In this document: piece by piece, positions 1 through 6,426 of the stretch
Layout: each line of letters opens with the position of its first letter
Position numbering within the stretch: position 1 is the stretch's first letter
From: UKL13-2 sp040379385
Lineage (GTDB): Bacteria; Pseudomonadota; Gammaproteobacteria; Burkholderiales; Usitatibacteraceae
DNA: 10,596 bases
NCBI GenBank assembly: GCA_040379385.1
Contig: JBEILF010000083.1
Span: 1 to 10,596, forward strand
Direction: 5' to 3'
Made by a program: the position numbers and the translations under genes
The notes under the pieces: generated by a model
The model's input: only the letters and a program-made list of their open reading frames with translations
What the model was told of the DNA's origin: nothing
Database searches by the model: none

Positions 1-53
1 CCAGAGGCAACCTCCTTCTAAGCAACCGGCGACCCATGAAATATTCAGGCTAG
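1..53. repeat. End of a MITE-like repeat element, cut by the window edge
   Basis: This stretch is the inverted copy of 7842-7894: read against its reverse complement, 50 of 53 positions match, with differences at positions 12, 27 and 41. It ends in TTCAGG followed by CTAG, the same boundary seen at both ends of the complete element at 7842-8094. By comparison it is the left end of a second copy in opposite orientation, whose body lies outside the window. The edge falls about 70 bp upstream of the zwf start, so this copy may shape the zwf promoter region. No transposase is visible. Confidence 0.8.
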
Positions 54-122
54 AGCTCCCGTAACCTTGTTTCCTTCAAACTCTCAACTCACTCGTGCCA
101 CCCCTCGAACGGACCAAAATCC

Positions 123-1601
123 ATGACTGCGACCCCACCCGCAACCACCCCGGAATGCCGCGCTCTGGTATTGTTTGGCGCAACAGGTGATCTTGCCAAA
201 CGTATGTTGTGGCCTTCACTTTATGCACTCGACACCGATGGCCTATTGCCGAAAGTGTTTCAGTTAATCGGTGCAGCGACTTCAAAACAAACAGTTGATG
301 AATTCCGGCAGAAAGTACGCGATGCCATTTGCACATCCGCAAATGCAAGCCTGTTTGATGAAGCCAAGTTTGCGGCGTTCGCCGCGCGCATTTGTTACGT
401 AACTGTTGATATTCAGACCACAGGCGGGTTGGATTCGGTAAAACGTGCATTGAGCCCCGGCGATGGTGGCGTGATGTATTACCTCTCCACTGGCCCCCAA
501 CTGTTTGGTCCGATTTGCCTGGCTTTACGTGACGCTGGGCTAATCGACCGGTACTCACGTATCACCATCGAAAAACCGATTGGCACCAATTCCAGAACCG
601 CTCATGAGGTCAATGAAGCCATCGGTGCAGCATTTGAAGAGAATCAAGTGTTTCGCATCGACCACTACCTCGGCAAGGAGGCAGTACAAAACCTACTGGC
701 ACTACGATTCGCCAACGCGATCTTTGAGCCGTTGTGGAATGCCAACGCAATTGAACAGGTACAAATCACCGTGGCTGAAGCGGTCGGCGTTGAGGGGCGA
801 TGGGGGTTCTACGACAGCACTGGCGCGCTGCGCGACATGGTACAAAGCCACATGCTGCAACTGTTGTGCTTGGTTGCGATGGAGCCGCCGGCGGGGTTCA
901 CCCCGTCCGCTGTGCGCAATGAAAAGGTAAAGGTGTTGTGGTCGCTGCACCCGATAACCGCTGCCGATGTTGAGTCTCACACGGTGCGCGGCCAATACGC
1001 GGGCGGCTATAGCGCCGGGCAGGCAGCAGTTGGTTACCTTGACGAAAAAGGTGCGGCGACGACCAGTGATACTGAGACCTTCGTTGCGCTGAAGGTTGGT
1101 ATCGACAATTGGCGCTGGGCAGGTGTGCCTTTTTACATACGCACCGGCAAACGGCTGGCCAAGCGCTGTAGCGAGATCATGATCCAGTTCAAACCCGCAC
1201 CATTCAACATCTTTGCCGATATTGGTGCCAACCTGTCGCCGAACGCGCTACTTATCCAATTGCAGCCCGAGGAAATGATCACGCTCACCCTCATGCACAA
1301 AAAGCCGGGCATGAATGAAGTCAAACTTGCACAAGTCCCGCTCAATTTGTCGGTTGGCGAAACGTTCGGCCATTCCCGCCGCCGTATTGCCTATGAACGT
1401 ATGCTGCTGGATGTACTGCGCAACAACTCAGCACTGTTTGTGCGGCGTGATGAGGTCGAAGCGGCATGGAAGTGGATCGACGGCATCATCGACGGCTGGA
1501 AAAGCACCGGCTACGCAGTAAAGCCCTATACTGCCGGCAGTTGGGGCCCTAGCGCCGCCATCGCTTTGACGGAGCGCAACGGCCACTCTTGGCACGAGTA
1601 A
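123..1601 (+). CDS. zwf: Glucose-6-phosphate 1-dehydrogenase
   Basis: Cytoplasmic enzyme that oxidises glucose 6-phosphate to 6-phosphogluconolactone with NADP+ (or NAD+), the entry step of the oxidative pentose phosphate and Entner-Doudoroff pathways. The 492-residue length is normal for the family. The N-terminal Rossmann fingerprint GATGDLAKR lies at residues 19-27, EKP of the coenzyme/substrate cleft at 150-152, and the family signature RIDHYLGKE at 178-186. His243 in QSHMLQLL fits the catalytic base. The C-terminal half holds the usual beta+alpha substrate-binding and oligomerisation domain (FYIRTGKRL near 338-346). The ATG at 123 is chosen because the Rossmann strand begins about 14 residues later; no good Shine-Dalgarno sequence precedes it. 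Unlike in many proteobacteria, no pgl, edd or hexose regulator is adjacent. Upstream is a repeat-element end, downstream a pseudogene. The reading frame is intact. Confidence 0.97.
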   Translation: MTATPPATTPECRALVLFGATGDLAKRMLWPSLYALDTDGLLPKVFQLIGAATSKQTVDEFRQKVRDAICTSANASLFDEAKFAAFAARICYVTVDIQTTGGLDSVKRALSPGDGGVMYYLSTGPQLFGPICLALRDAGLIDRYSRITIEKPIGTNSRTAHEVNEAIGAAFEENQVFRIDHYLGKEAVQNLLALRFANAIFEPLWNANAIEQVQITVAEAVGVEGRWGFYDSTGALRDMVQSHMLQLLCLVAMEPPAGFTPSAVRNEKVKVLWSLHPITAADVESHTVRGQYAGGYSAGQAAVGYLDEKGAATTSDTETFVALKVGIDNWRWAGVPFYIRTGKRLAKRCSEIMIQFKPAPFNIFADIGANLSPNALLIQLQPEEMITLTLMHKKPGMNEVKLAQVPLNLSVGETFGHSRRRIAYERMLLDVLRNNSALFVRRDEVEAAWKWIDGIIDGWKSTGYAVKPYTAGSWGPSAAIALTERNGHSWHE

Positions 1602-1654
1602 CAAATCACGCTTCACGTATCAATCCGCTAGTCGGTAGTGCCTTCGGGTGAGGC

Positions 1655-2136
1655 AATGCTGGTAGTGCGCCAGGCAGCACCCTGACACGGGTGAAGGCTC
1701 GGTATCACGCTACCATCGCGCCGGTGAAGGCGGCCTCGTGTGGGAGATCGGCTCCGGCGAGTTTGGATGCCGCAATGATAACGGCACATTCAACGCCGAA
1801 CGTTTTCGTACCAACGCTGCGTCCGATCAAGTGAAAATGATCAGATCAAACTCTCACAAGGTACTAACACCGGGCACGGTGGAATAGTCCCCGTTTGAAG
1901 TGACGCCAGAAATCGCCAAGGCGCGCGCGGGGTGCCGCTCAGTGCTTTCCGGTCAAACATGCGGCCTTCTCAACGCCGCGTGAGTTACTACACTTCTTGG
2001 TGCAGTTAGGTGAGTTATCCGGCGGCTCAACAACAATAATGGGGAAAGAGCCCGCGCCCTCGGTTGGCAAACTTAACCACCGATGCCGACTGAAGGCCCG
2101 CTGATGAAGTCGATACAGGTAGGGCACCCGAGTATC
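1655..2136 (+). pseudogene. Relic of an FMN-binding glutamate synthase family protein
   Basis: No ORF survives, but conserved pieces of the FMN-binding glutamate-synthase domain (GltB2-like) appear in the right order across three frames. DTGEGS plus SVSRYHR starts at 1684, WEIGSGEFGCRNDNGTF follows at 1741-1791 and QVKMI at 1828-1842. IKLSQGTNTGHGGIVP is at 1845-1892 in another frame, EVTPEIAKAR at 1897-1926 in a shifted frame, and AFSTPRELLHFLVQLGELSG at about 1964-2023 in the third. A weak match to the GGTGAAP region (DTGRAPEY) is at 2112-2135. In intact members (established knowledge) these blocks form the FMN/glutamate site. Here frameshifts, an in-frame TAG at 1885 and internal deletions separate them, and the FMN-domain C-terminus is missing. 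The ends given are approximate. The original gene probably extended in both directions, and the 5' part could have been lost at the zwf junction. It is a dead gene, not a sequencing slip, since several independent lesions are needed. Confidence 0.8.
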
Positions 2137-2376
2137 CGCGAGTAAACCTCACGTCTGCTCTGCGCTAATGTGCAATCGATCACCCAACTGGTAGCCGTTG
2201 TGTCCTCTCGTCTGCGCAGAAATGCCTATCGAAGTAAAGGTGGGCTACCCTCCCGGTTGATGCAAAAACGCATAGTCACAATGAATTTTGTATGATTGGC
2301 ATGGTTAGATTTATCTGGGGTAACTCCGGCGCGGCAAAATGCTTAGGTGAAGTATTAACGTTGAGGTCAGGCTAGG
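2137..2376. other. Intergenic region upstream of the PrpF-family gene
   Basis: About 240 bases with no supported gene. It probably begins with further unrecognisable debris of the glutamate-synthase relic and ends in the leader of the PrpF-family gene. Small imperfect inverted repeats are present around 2262-2295 (for example ACAA/TTGT flanking TGAATT), but I cannot assign an operator or confident -35/-10 boxes. The last 30 bases contain TGAAGTATT and TCAGGCTAG, both words found at the ends of the repeat element elsewhere in the window, separated here by 10 extra bases. Confidence 0.4.
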
Positions 2377-3558
2377 ATGAGGCAATATAAGATTCCCGCC
2401 GTTTATATGCGCGGCGGCACCAGCAAAGGGATATTTTTAAAAGCAGAAGATTTACCTGCTGACAGCTATAAGCGCGACCTCATTTTACTTAGGGCATTGG
2501 GAAGCCCCGACCCCTACGGCAACCAGCTCGATGGGCTGGGCGACGCCAACTCGACCACCAACCGGGTAGTGTTGGTCTCAAAATCGTACCGCAGCGACTG
2601 CGATGTAGACTTCATTTGCGGCCAGGTGGGTATCGACACGCCGACAATTGATTGGTCGGGCAACTTCGCCAATCTAGCGGCGGCCGTTGGCCCGTTCGCC
2701 ATCAGCGAGGATCTGTGTGATGCGCCGGCCGAAGGCATCGCAACGGTGCGTATGTGGCAGGCAGGAATCGGGAAAAAAATCGTTGCGTACGTGCCTATGC
2801 ACGGTGGCGAGGTGGTGGAGGAAGGCGATTTTGTTGACGACGGCGTTGCCTTTTCTGCGGCACAAATTCGTATGGAGTTCCTCGATCCTGCTGCGGAGGA
2901 TCTCACCGCGCCAGAGAATCTTTCGCATGTGGGATTGTTTCCTACCGGCAATGCACGCGATTTGCTTAACATCTCCCCCGGAGAGACCATCGAAGTAACG
3001 ATGGTTGACGCCGGCAATCCCACGGTGTTGGTACTCGCCGAAGCATTGGGCCTCACGGCTACTGAAACCAAGGAAGCAATAAACAACAATACCGCGCTGC
3101 TCGCTCGAATTGAACTGATCCGCGCCGCCGCCGCCGTGGCGATGGGTATCGCCAAATCACCAGAGGAAGCGACTGCACTGCACCCGCAGCGCCCCAAACT
3201 CGCATTTATCGCCGAGCCAACTAGTTACTTGGCGTCAAACGGCTGCACGATCACAGCCGACCGTATCGACGTACTTGCGCGCATGGTCACAATGCAAACA
3301 CTGCATCATGCCCTCCCCGGCTCCTGCGCCATTGCACTCGCTGTAGCCTCAGCCTTTGCGGGCACCCTAGTGCACCGAATTGTTGGCTCCCGCGGCCCGC
3401 TAAAACCAGTGAGAATTGGCCATACATCAGGCATCTTGGCAATCAGCGCCGAGGCCAGCGACAGCATTGGCGGATGGCGCATCACCAAAGCCGTAATGAG
3501 TCGAAGCGCGAGGCGTTTGATGGCAGGATGGGTTTACGTGCCCGCGAAAATTCCCTAA
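2377..3558 (+). CDS. PrpF-family isomerase (2-methylaconitate isomerase-like, DUF453)
   Basis: A full-length (393-residue) member of the PrpF family, which has a duplicated diaminopimelate-epimerase fold. Characterised members isomerise 2-methyl-cis-aconitate (PrpF), 4-oxalomesaconate (GalD) or 3-methylitaconate (Mii). Family marks include MRGGTSKG at residues 11-18, GSPDPYGNQLDGLGDA at 42-57, VDWSGN-type IDWSGN at 91-96, GPFAI at 105-109, FPTGN near 188-192, LHHALPGS in the second half and the closing MSRSARRLMAG. The closest resemblance I recognise is to Shewanella PrpF. Aligned on these blocks with a constant offset of 10, the PrpF active-site Lys73 and Cys107 correspond to Arg63 and Phe97 here, so neither is conserved. 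The frame is otherwise clean. A weak GAGG lies 10 bases before the ATG. There is no prpB, prpC or acnD nearby, so a role in the methylcitrate cycle is not supported by context. It may have changed chemistry or lost activity; the gene symbol is withheld for this reason. Confidence 0.88.
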   Translation: MRQYKIPAVYMRGGTSKGIFLKAEDLPADSYKRDLILLRALGSPDPYGNQLDGLGDANSTTNRVVLVSKSYRSDCDVDFICGQVGIDTPTIDWSGNFANLAAAVGPFAISEDLCDAPAEGIATVRMWQAGIGKKIVAYVPMHGGEVVEEGDFVDDGVAFSAAQIRMEFLDPAAEDLTAPENLSHVGLFPTGNARDLLNISPGETIEVTMVDAGNPTVLVLAEALGLTATETKEAINNNTALLARIELIRAAAAVAMGIAKSPEEATALHPQRPKLAFIAEPTSYLASNGCTITADRIDVLARMVTMQTLHHALPGSCAIALAVASAFAGTLVHRIVGSRGPLKPVRIGHTSGILAISAEASDSIGGWRITKAVMSRSARRLMAGWVYVPAKIP

Positions 3559-3588
3559 CGTCTCGCCTCCCCGTGTAAACCAACGCGG

Positions 3589-3620
3589 CGCTGCCACGTT
3601 AAGTAAACACTGTGGCAGCG
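3589..3620. terminator. Stem-loop downstream of the PrpF-family gene, possible terminator
   Basis: Perfect 9-bp inverted repeat CGCTGCCAC (3589-3597) and GTGGCAGCG (3612-3620) with a 14-base loop, 30 bases after the PrpF-family stop codon. No T-run follows, so it is not a canonical intrinsic terminator. It could be a 3'-end stabilising hairpin or a factor-dependent terminator. Confidence 0.45.
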
Positions 3621-3727
3621 ATACCCATCAAACAATTGGGTCGCCGTTGTAAAACCACAAAGCAGGCCACAAAAAACTCGTGAGTGAGTTTAGCGTCAGA
3701 AGTGCTCTAGCAGGACTCTCTTTTATA

Positions 3728-3732
3728 AAGGA
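3728..3732 (+). promoter_or_regulatory. Shine-Dalgarno sequence for the Lys/Ala/Pro-rich protein
   Basis: AAGGA nine bases before the ATG at 3742. It supports this start, and the signal-peptide context agrees. Confidence 0.7.
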
Positions 3733-3741
3733 AAATCGGAA

Positions 3742-4011
3742 ATGAAACTGATCAACACATCAAAGCTCTTGGTTGTATTGGCAATTGGCACCCTCGGCGC
3801 GCCAGTGATCGTTAACGCCCAGACACCAGCGCCAGCTGCCCCGTCAGCAAAAGCGGCACCAGCAGCTGCACCGGCCGCACCTGCCAAAGTCGATGCACCG
3901 GCAAAAGCGGACAAAGCACCTGCCAAAGCTGACGCAGCACCCGCTGATAAGCCAAAGAAAGCCAAGAAAAAAGCTAAAAAAGCTAAAAAAGACGCAACAC
4001 CAGCTAAATAA
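3742..4011 (+). CDS. Small exported Lys/Ala/Pro-rich protein
   Basis: An 89-residue protein of unknown function. Residues 1-26 form a good Sec signal peptide: a positive start (MKLINTSK), a hydrophobic core (LLVVLAIGTLGAPVIV) and a likely cleavage after VNA before QTPA. The mature part, about 63 residues, is almost entirely Ala, Pro, Lys and Asp. It begins PA-rich, continues with AKADKAPAKAD-type repeats and ends in a very basic block (KKAKKKAKKAKK, about residues 73-84). The tail resembles histone H1-like or polycationic cell-envelope proteins by composition only; I do not recognise a family. AAGGA at 3728-3732, nine bases before the ATG, is a good ribosome-binding site, and a strong terminator follows 29 bases after the stop, so it is probably a single-gene transcript. 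The signal peptide places it outside the cytoplasm, so a DNA-binding role is unlikely; binding to anionic envelope polymers is speculation. The A-rich coding end contains several A6 runs. Confidence 0.8.
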   Translation: MKLINTSKLLVVLAIGTLGAPVIVNAQTPAPAAPSAKAAPAAAPAAPAKVDAPAKADKAPAKADAAPADKPKKAKKKAKKAKKDATPAK

Positions 4012-4039
4012 TTTAGCGTCTAAACCGTTACACCGTTGG

Positions 4040-4072
4040 AAACAAAAAGAGCGCGTGGCGCTCTTTTTGTTT
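4040..4072. terminator. Strong bidirectional intrinsic terminator
   Basis: A 15-bp perfect stem pairs 4040-4054 with 4058-4072 around a GTG loop. The stem has a GAGCGC/GCGCTC core flanked by A-runs on one side and T-runs on the other, so both strands give a GC hairpin followed by U-rich RNA. It lies between the stop of the Lys/Ala/Pro-rich gene (+) and the stop of ettA (minus, ends 4089), exactly where two convergent transcripts must end. Confidence 0.93.
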
Positions 4073-4088
4073 TGTGCGGCTGAAGACG

Positions 4089-5753
4089 TTACTTCAGCGC
4101 CTTAAAACGTACCCGCTTCGGCCGCGCGGCTTCCTCACCCAGGCGGCGCTTCTTGTCGGCTTCGTATTCATTGTAGTTGCCGTTGTAGAACACCCACTGC
4201 GAATCCCCTTCGCAGGCAAGGATATGTGTCGCCAAGCGGTCTAGGAACCAGCGATCATGGGAGATAACCATGACGGTGCCAGCAAACTCTTGCAGTGCGT
4301 CTTCCAGTGCGCGTAGCGTCTCAACGTCCAAGTCGTTGGATGGCTCATCCAGCAGCAAAACATTGCCGCCCTTGAGCAGCGTGATCGCCAAGTGTAGACG
4401 ACCGCGCTCTCCACCGGACAGTTTCCCGACCAATTTCTGCTGATCGCCACCCTTGAAGTTAAAGCGACCGATGTAGGCACGCGACTGCATTTCGAATTTC
4501 CCGACTTGCAGAATATCGGAGCCACCGGATACTGCCTCCCATACGTTCTTTTCGCCCTCGAGCGCATCACGCGACTGGTCAACAAACGCCAGATTGACCG
4601 TCGGGCCGATCTTAATCTCTCCGGAATCCGGTCTCTCGCTACCTCGAATCAACTTAAACAACGTCGATTTTCCCGCGCCGTTCGGACCGATCACGCCGAC
4701 AATCGCGCCTGGTGGAATCTTCATCGACAGGTTGTCGATCAACACCCGATCGCCGAATGACTTGGTCACGTTGGTGAATTCAATCACCTCATTGCCCAGA
4801 CGCTCTGCCACAGGGATAAAGATCTCACTGGTCTCATTACGACGTTGGTACTCGTAACTTGATAACTCCTCAAATCGTGTCATACGGGCTTTGGATTTAG
4901 CCTGCCGCCCTTTCGGGTTCTGCCGCACCCACTCAAGTTCTTTCTTCAGGTTACGCTGGCGCGCCGACTCCGACGATTCTTCCTTCTGTAGACGATCAGT
5001 CTTCTGATCCAGCCAACTTGAGTAGTTACCCTTCCAAGGAATGCCCGATCCACGGTCAAGTTCCAAAATCCATTCAGCGGCGTTGTCCAGAAAGTACCGA
5101 TCATGTGTAACCGCGACCACCGTGCCGGGGAAACGGGCAAGGAATTGTTCAAGCCAATCAACGCTTTCCGCGTCAAGGTGGTTGGTCGGCTCATCCAGCA
5201 GCAACATGTCAGGCTTGGACAGCAGCAGTTGGCATAGCGCCACGCGACGCTTCTCACCCCCGGACAATTTACCCACCACCGCGTCCCACGGTGGGATTCG
5301 TAATGCATCAGCGGCAATTTCCATCTGCGCTTCGGATGAGTCGCCATCGCCTGCCGCAATGATTGCCTCCAACTTAGCCTGCTCTTCCGCCAACGCGTCG
5401 AAGTCGGCACCTTCTTCGGCGTAGGCTACGTACACCTCATCGAGTCGCTTCTTCGCCGCCAGCACGCCGCCCAAGCCTGCCTCGACCGCCTCACGCACCG
5501 TCTGCTCGGGATTCATCAGCGGCTCCTGCATCAGGTAACCGATCTTGATGCCCGGCATGGGGACTGCTTCGCCCTCAATGTCTTTGTCCACGCCCGCCAT
5601 GATTTTGAGCAGGGTCGATTTTCCCGCCCCGTTTAAGCCAAGTACACCTATTTTTGCGCCGGGGAAAAACGAGAGCGAGATGTCTTTAAGGATTTGGCGC
5701 TTCGGCGGAACAATCTTGCCGACGCGATTCATCGTGTAAACGTACTGTGCCAT
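4089..5753 (-). CDS. ettA: Energy-dependent translational throttle protein EttA (ABC-F ATPase)
   Basis: A soluble ABC-F protein that binds the ribosomal E site and gates entry of the 70S initiation complex into elongation according to the ATP/ADP ratio (known for E. coli EttA). The 554 residues match the family. Two ABC domains are visible. The first has Walker A GLNGAGKST at 39-47, signature LSGGEKRR at 163-170 and Walker B LLLDEPTNHLD at 184-194 with Glu188. The second has GPNGAGKST at 356-364, LSGGERGR at 445-452 and LLLDEPSNDLD at 466-476 with Glu470. An acidic helical arm insertion lies at about 95-140. The basic P-site-tRNA interaction linker lies at about 245-315 and includes NPKGRQAKSKARMTRFEEL. 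There are no membrane segments, so this is not a transporter. GGGAA at 5761-5765, seven bases before the ATG, fixes the start. It is transcribed alone and divergently from the gene at 5920. Confidence 0.97.
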   Translation of the reverse strand: MAQYVYTMNRVGKIVPPKRQILKDISLSFFPGAKIGVLGLNGAGKSTLLKIMAGVDKDIEGEAVPMPGIKIGYLMQEPLMNPEQTVREAVEAGLGGVLAAKKRLDEVYVAYAEEGADFDALAEEQAKLEAIIAAGDGDSSEAQMEIAADALRIPPWDAVVGKLSGGEKRRVALCQLLLSKPDMLLLDEPTNHLDAESVDWLEQFLARFPGTVVAVTHDRYFLDNAAEWILELDRGSGIPWKGNYSSWLDQKTDRLQKEESSESARQRNLKKELEWVRQNPKGRQAKSKARMTRFEELSSYEYQRRNETSEIFIPVAERLGNEVIEFTNVTKSFGDRVLIDNLSMKIPPGAIVGVIGPNGAGKSTLFKLIRGSERPDSGEIKIGPTVNLAFVDQSRDALEGEKNVWEAVSGGSDILQVGKFEMQSRAYIGRFNFKGGDQQKLVGKLSGGERGRLHLAITLLKGGNVLLLDEPSNDLDVETLRALEDALQEFAGTVMVISHDRWFLDRLATHILACEGDSQWVFYNGNYNEYEADKKRRLGEEAARPKRVRFKALK

Positions 5754-5919
5754 TTGCCGCTTCCCATCAATTGTTTCAGTAAGGCGCTATTTTGCCAGTC
5801 GCAGACGCGCTGCGCCCACGGCGGTTGAAAGGTCGCATCCACCACCCCTACGAACAACACCGACAAACCCGCCACCTGCTGGGCGATTCCAAGCAAAAAC
5901 GGCTGAAAACGCCCGCCAG
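5754..5919. promoter_or_regulatory. Divergent promoter region between ettA and the helical protein gene
   Basis: These 166 bases separate the starts of ettA (minus) and the gene at 5920 (plus), so promoters for both are expected here. GGGAA at 5761-5765 is the ettA ribosome-binding site. I cannot pick convincing -35/-10 boxes on either strand. A minus-strand frame is open through the region (see findings). Confidence 0.5.
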
Positions 5920-6423
5920 ATGGCGACACCACAAGCTATCGCCAAAGTCATCGGCTTGGCTAATAATCGGGGCGTGCCAAGCAAATCCGATAAGCCAAGC
6001 CCCACGCCGAGGCCAGTTGCTCCGATAAACGAGCAGATCGCCACGCTTGAACTCGAGTGCAAATACCGGATGGTGAAAATCCGACAGGCCGGACACATGC
6101 GCGATGTGCTCCAGCTTGGAATGCTCGATATTCGCGGCGAGGTGGCGTCGCACCAAAACGAAATACGCGGGTTACGACAGCTGCAAGTTGCCTGCGAAAA
6201 TCGCATGCGTGAGTTGATGGGCTCTCATATGCTGGAACTGCGCGGCATGCGTGACCTGCAACTATTGGTCCAGATGCGCAGCCATTTCCAGCATCGAGAG
6301 TGGGTGTACTTGAAAGGCAGCTTCCCGATGATGTTCCGCGAAGCTGACTCTGAAGCGGAGCGCATCGAGCGACGTCTTGAGCGTGAAGTCGAGCAACAGA
6401 GTCGTCGCCAACGGGGCAAATAG
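5920..6423 (+). CDS. Hypothetical helical (coiled-coil-like) protein
   Basis: I do not recognise the family of this 167-residue protein. The first 18 residues are mild and possibly helical, residues 20-36 are a Ser/Lys/Pro-rich linker, and about 38-167 are long, highly charged helix. Recurrent Met/Leu/Arg/Glu patterns (for example MRELMGSHMLELRGMRDLQL) and an EREVEQQSRRQRGK-type basic tail suggest a coiled coil. There is no signal peptide or membrane segment, so it is probably cytoplasmic. ATG 5920 is the first usable start in a frame open from 5740, but no Shine-Dalgarno sequence precedes it, leaving the start uncertain. The stop is three bases before the amidase GTG start, which suggests co-transcription and translational coupling and argues that the ORF is real. 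A phasin- or scaffold-like role would be a guess; no function is assigned. Confidence 0.68.
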   Translation: MATPQAIAKVIGLANNRGVPSKSDKPSPTPRPVAPINEQIATLELECKYRMVKIRQAGHMRDVLQLGMLDIRGEVASHQNEIRGLRQLQVACENRMRELMGSHMLELRGMRDLQLLVQMRSHFQHREWVYLKGSFPMMFREADSEAERIERRLEREVEQQSRRQRGK

Positions 6424-6426
6424 ACG

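Noticed and set aside
1939..2127. Minus-strand 62-codon ORF in the zwf-PrpF gap
   Set aside because: It lies antisense to the glutamate-synthase relic block AFSTPRELL...ELSGG, which is the more meaningful reading.
2514..3197. Long minus-strand ORF (227 codons) within the PrpF-family gene
   Set aside because: It is antisense to a clear conserved protein, is low-complexity Ser/Ala/Pro-rich, and shows no recognisable motif.
3674..3691. AAACTC/GAGTTT inverted repeat upstream of the Lys/Ala/Pro-rich gene as an operator
   Set aside because: A six-base arm is too short to distinguish from chance and there is no known matching regulator.
3723..3965. Ala/Gly-rich minus-strand ORF opposite the Lys/Ala/Pro-rich gene
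   Set aside because: It is the mirror of a repetitive GC-rich coding sequence; the plus strand has a signal peptide, ribosome-binding site and terminator.
4089..5753. ABC transporter ATP-binding subunit
   Set aside because: Two fused ABC domains, an arm insertion and a basic linker with no membrane partner identify EttA (ABC-F), not a transporter.
5787..6206. Minus-strand 139-codon ORF with hydrophobic stretches
   Set aside because: It is antisense to the helical protein gene, starts within it, shows no family features, and its composition changes along the frame.
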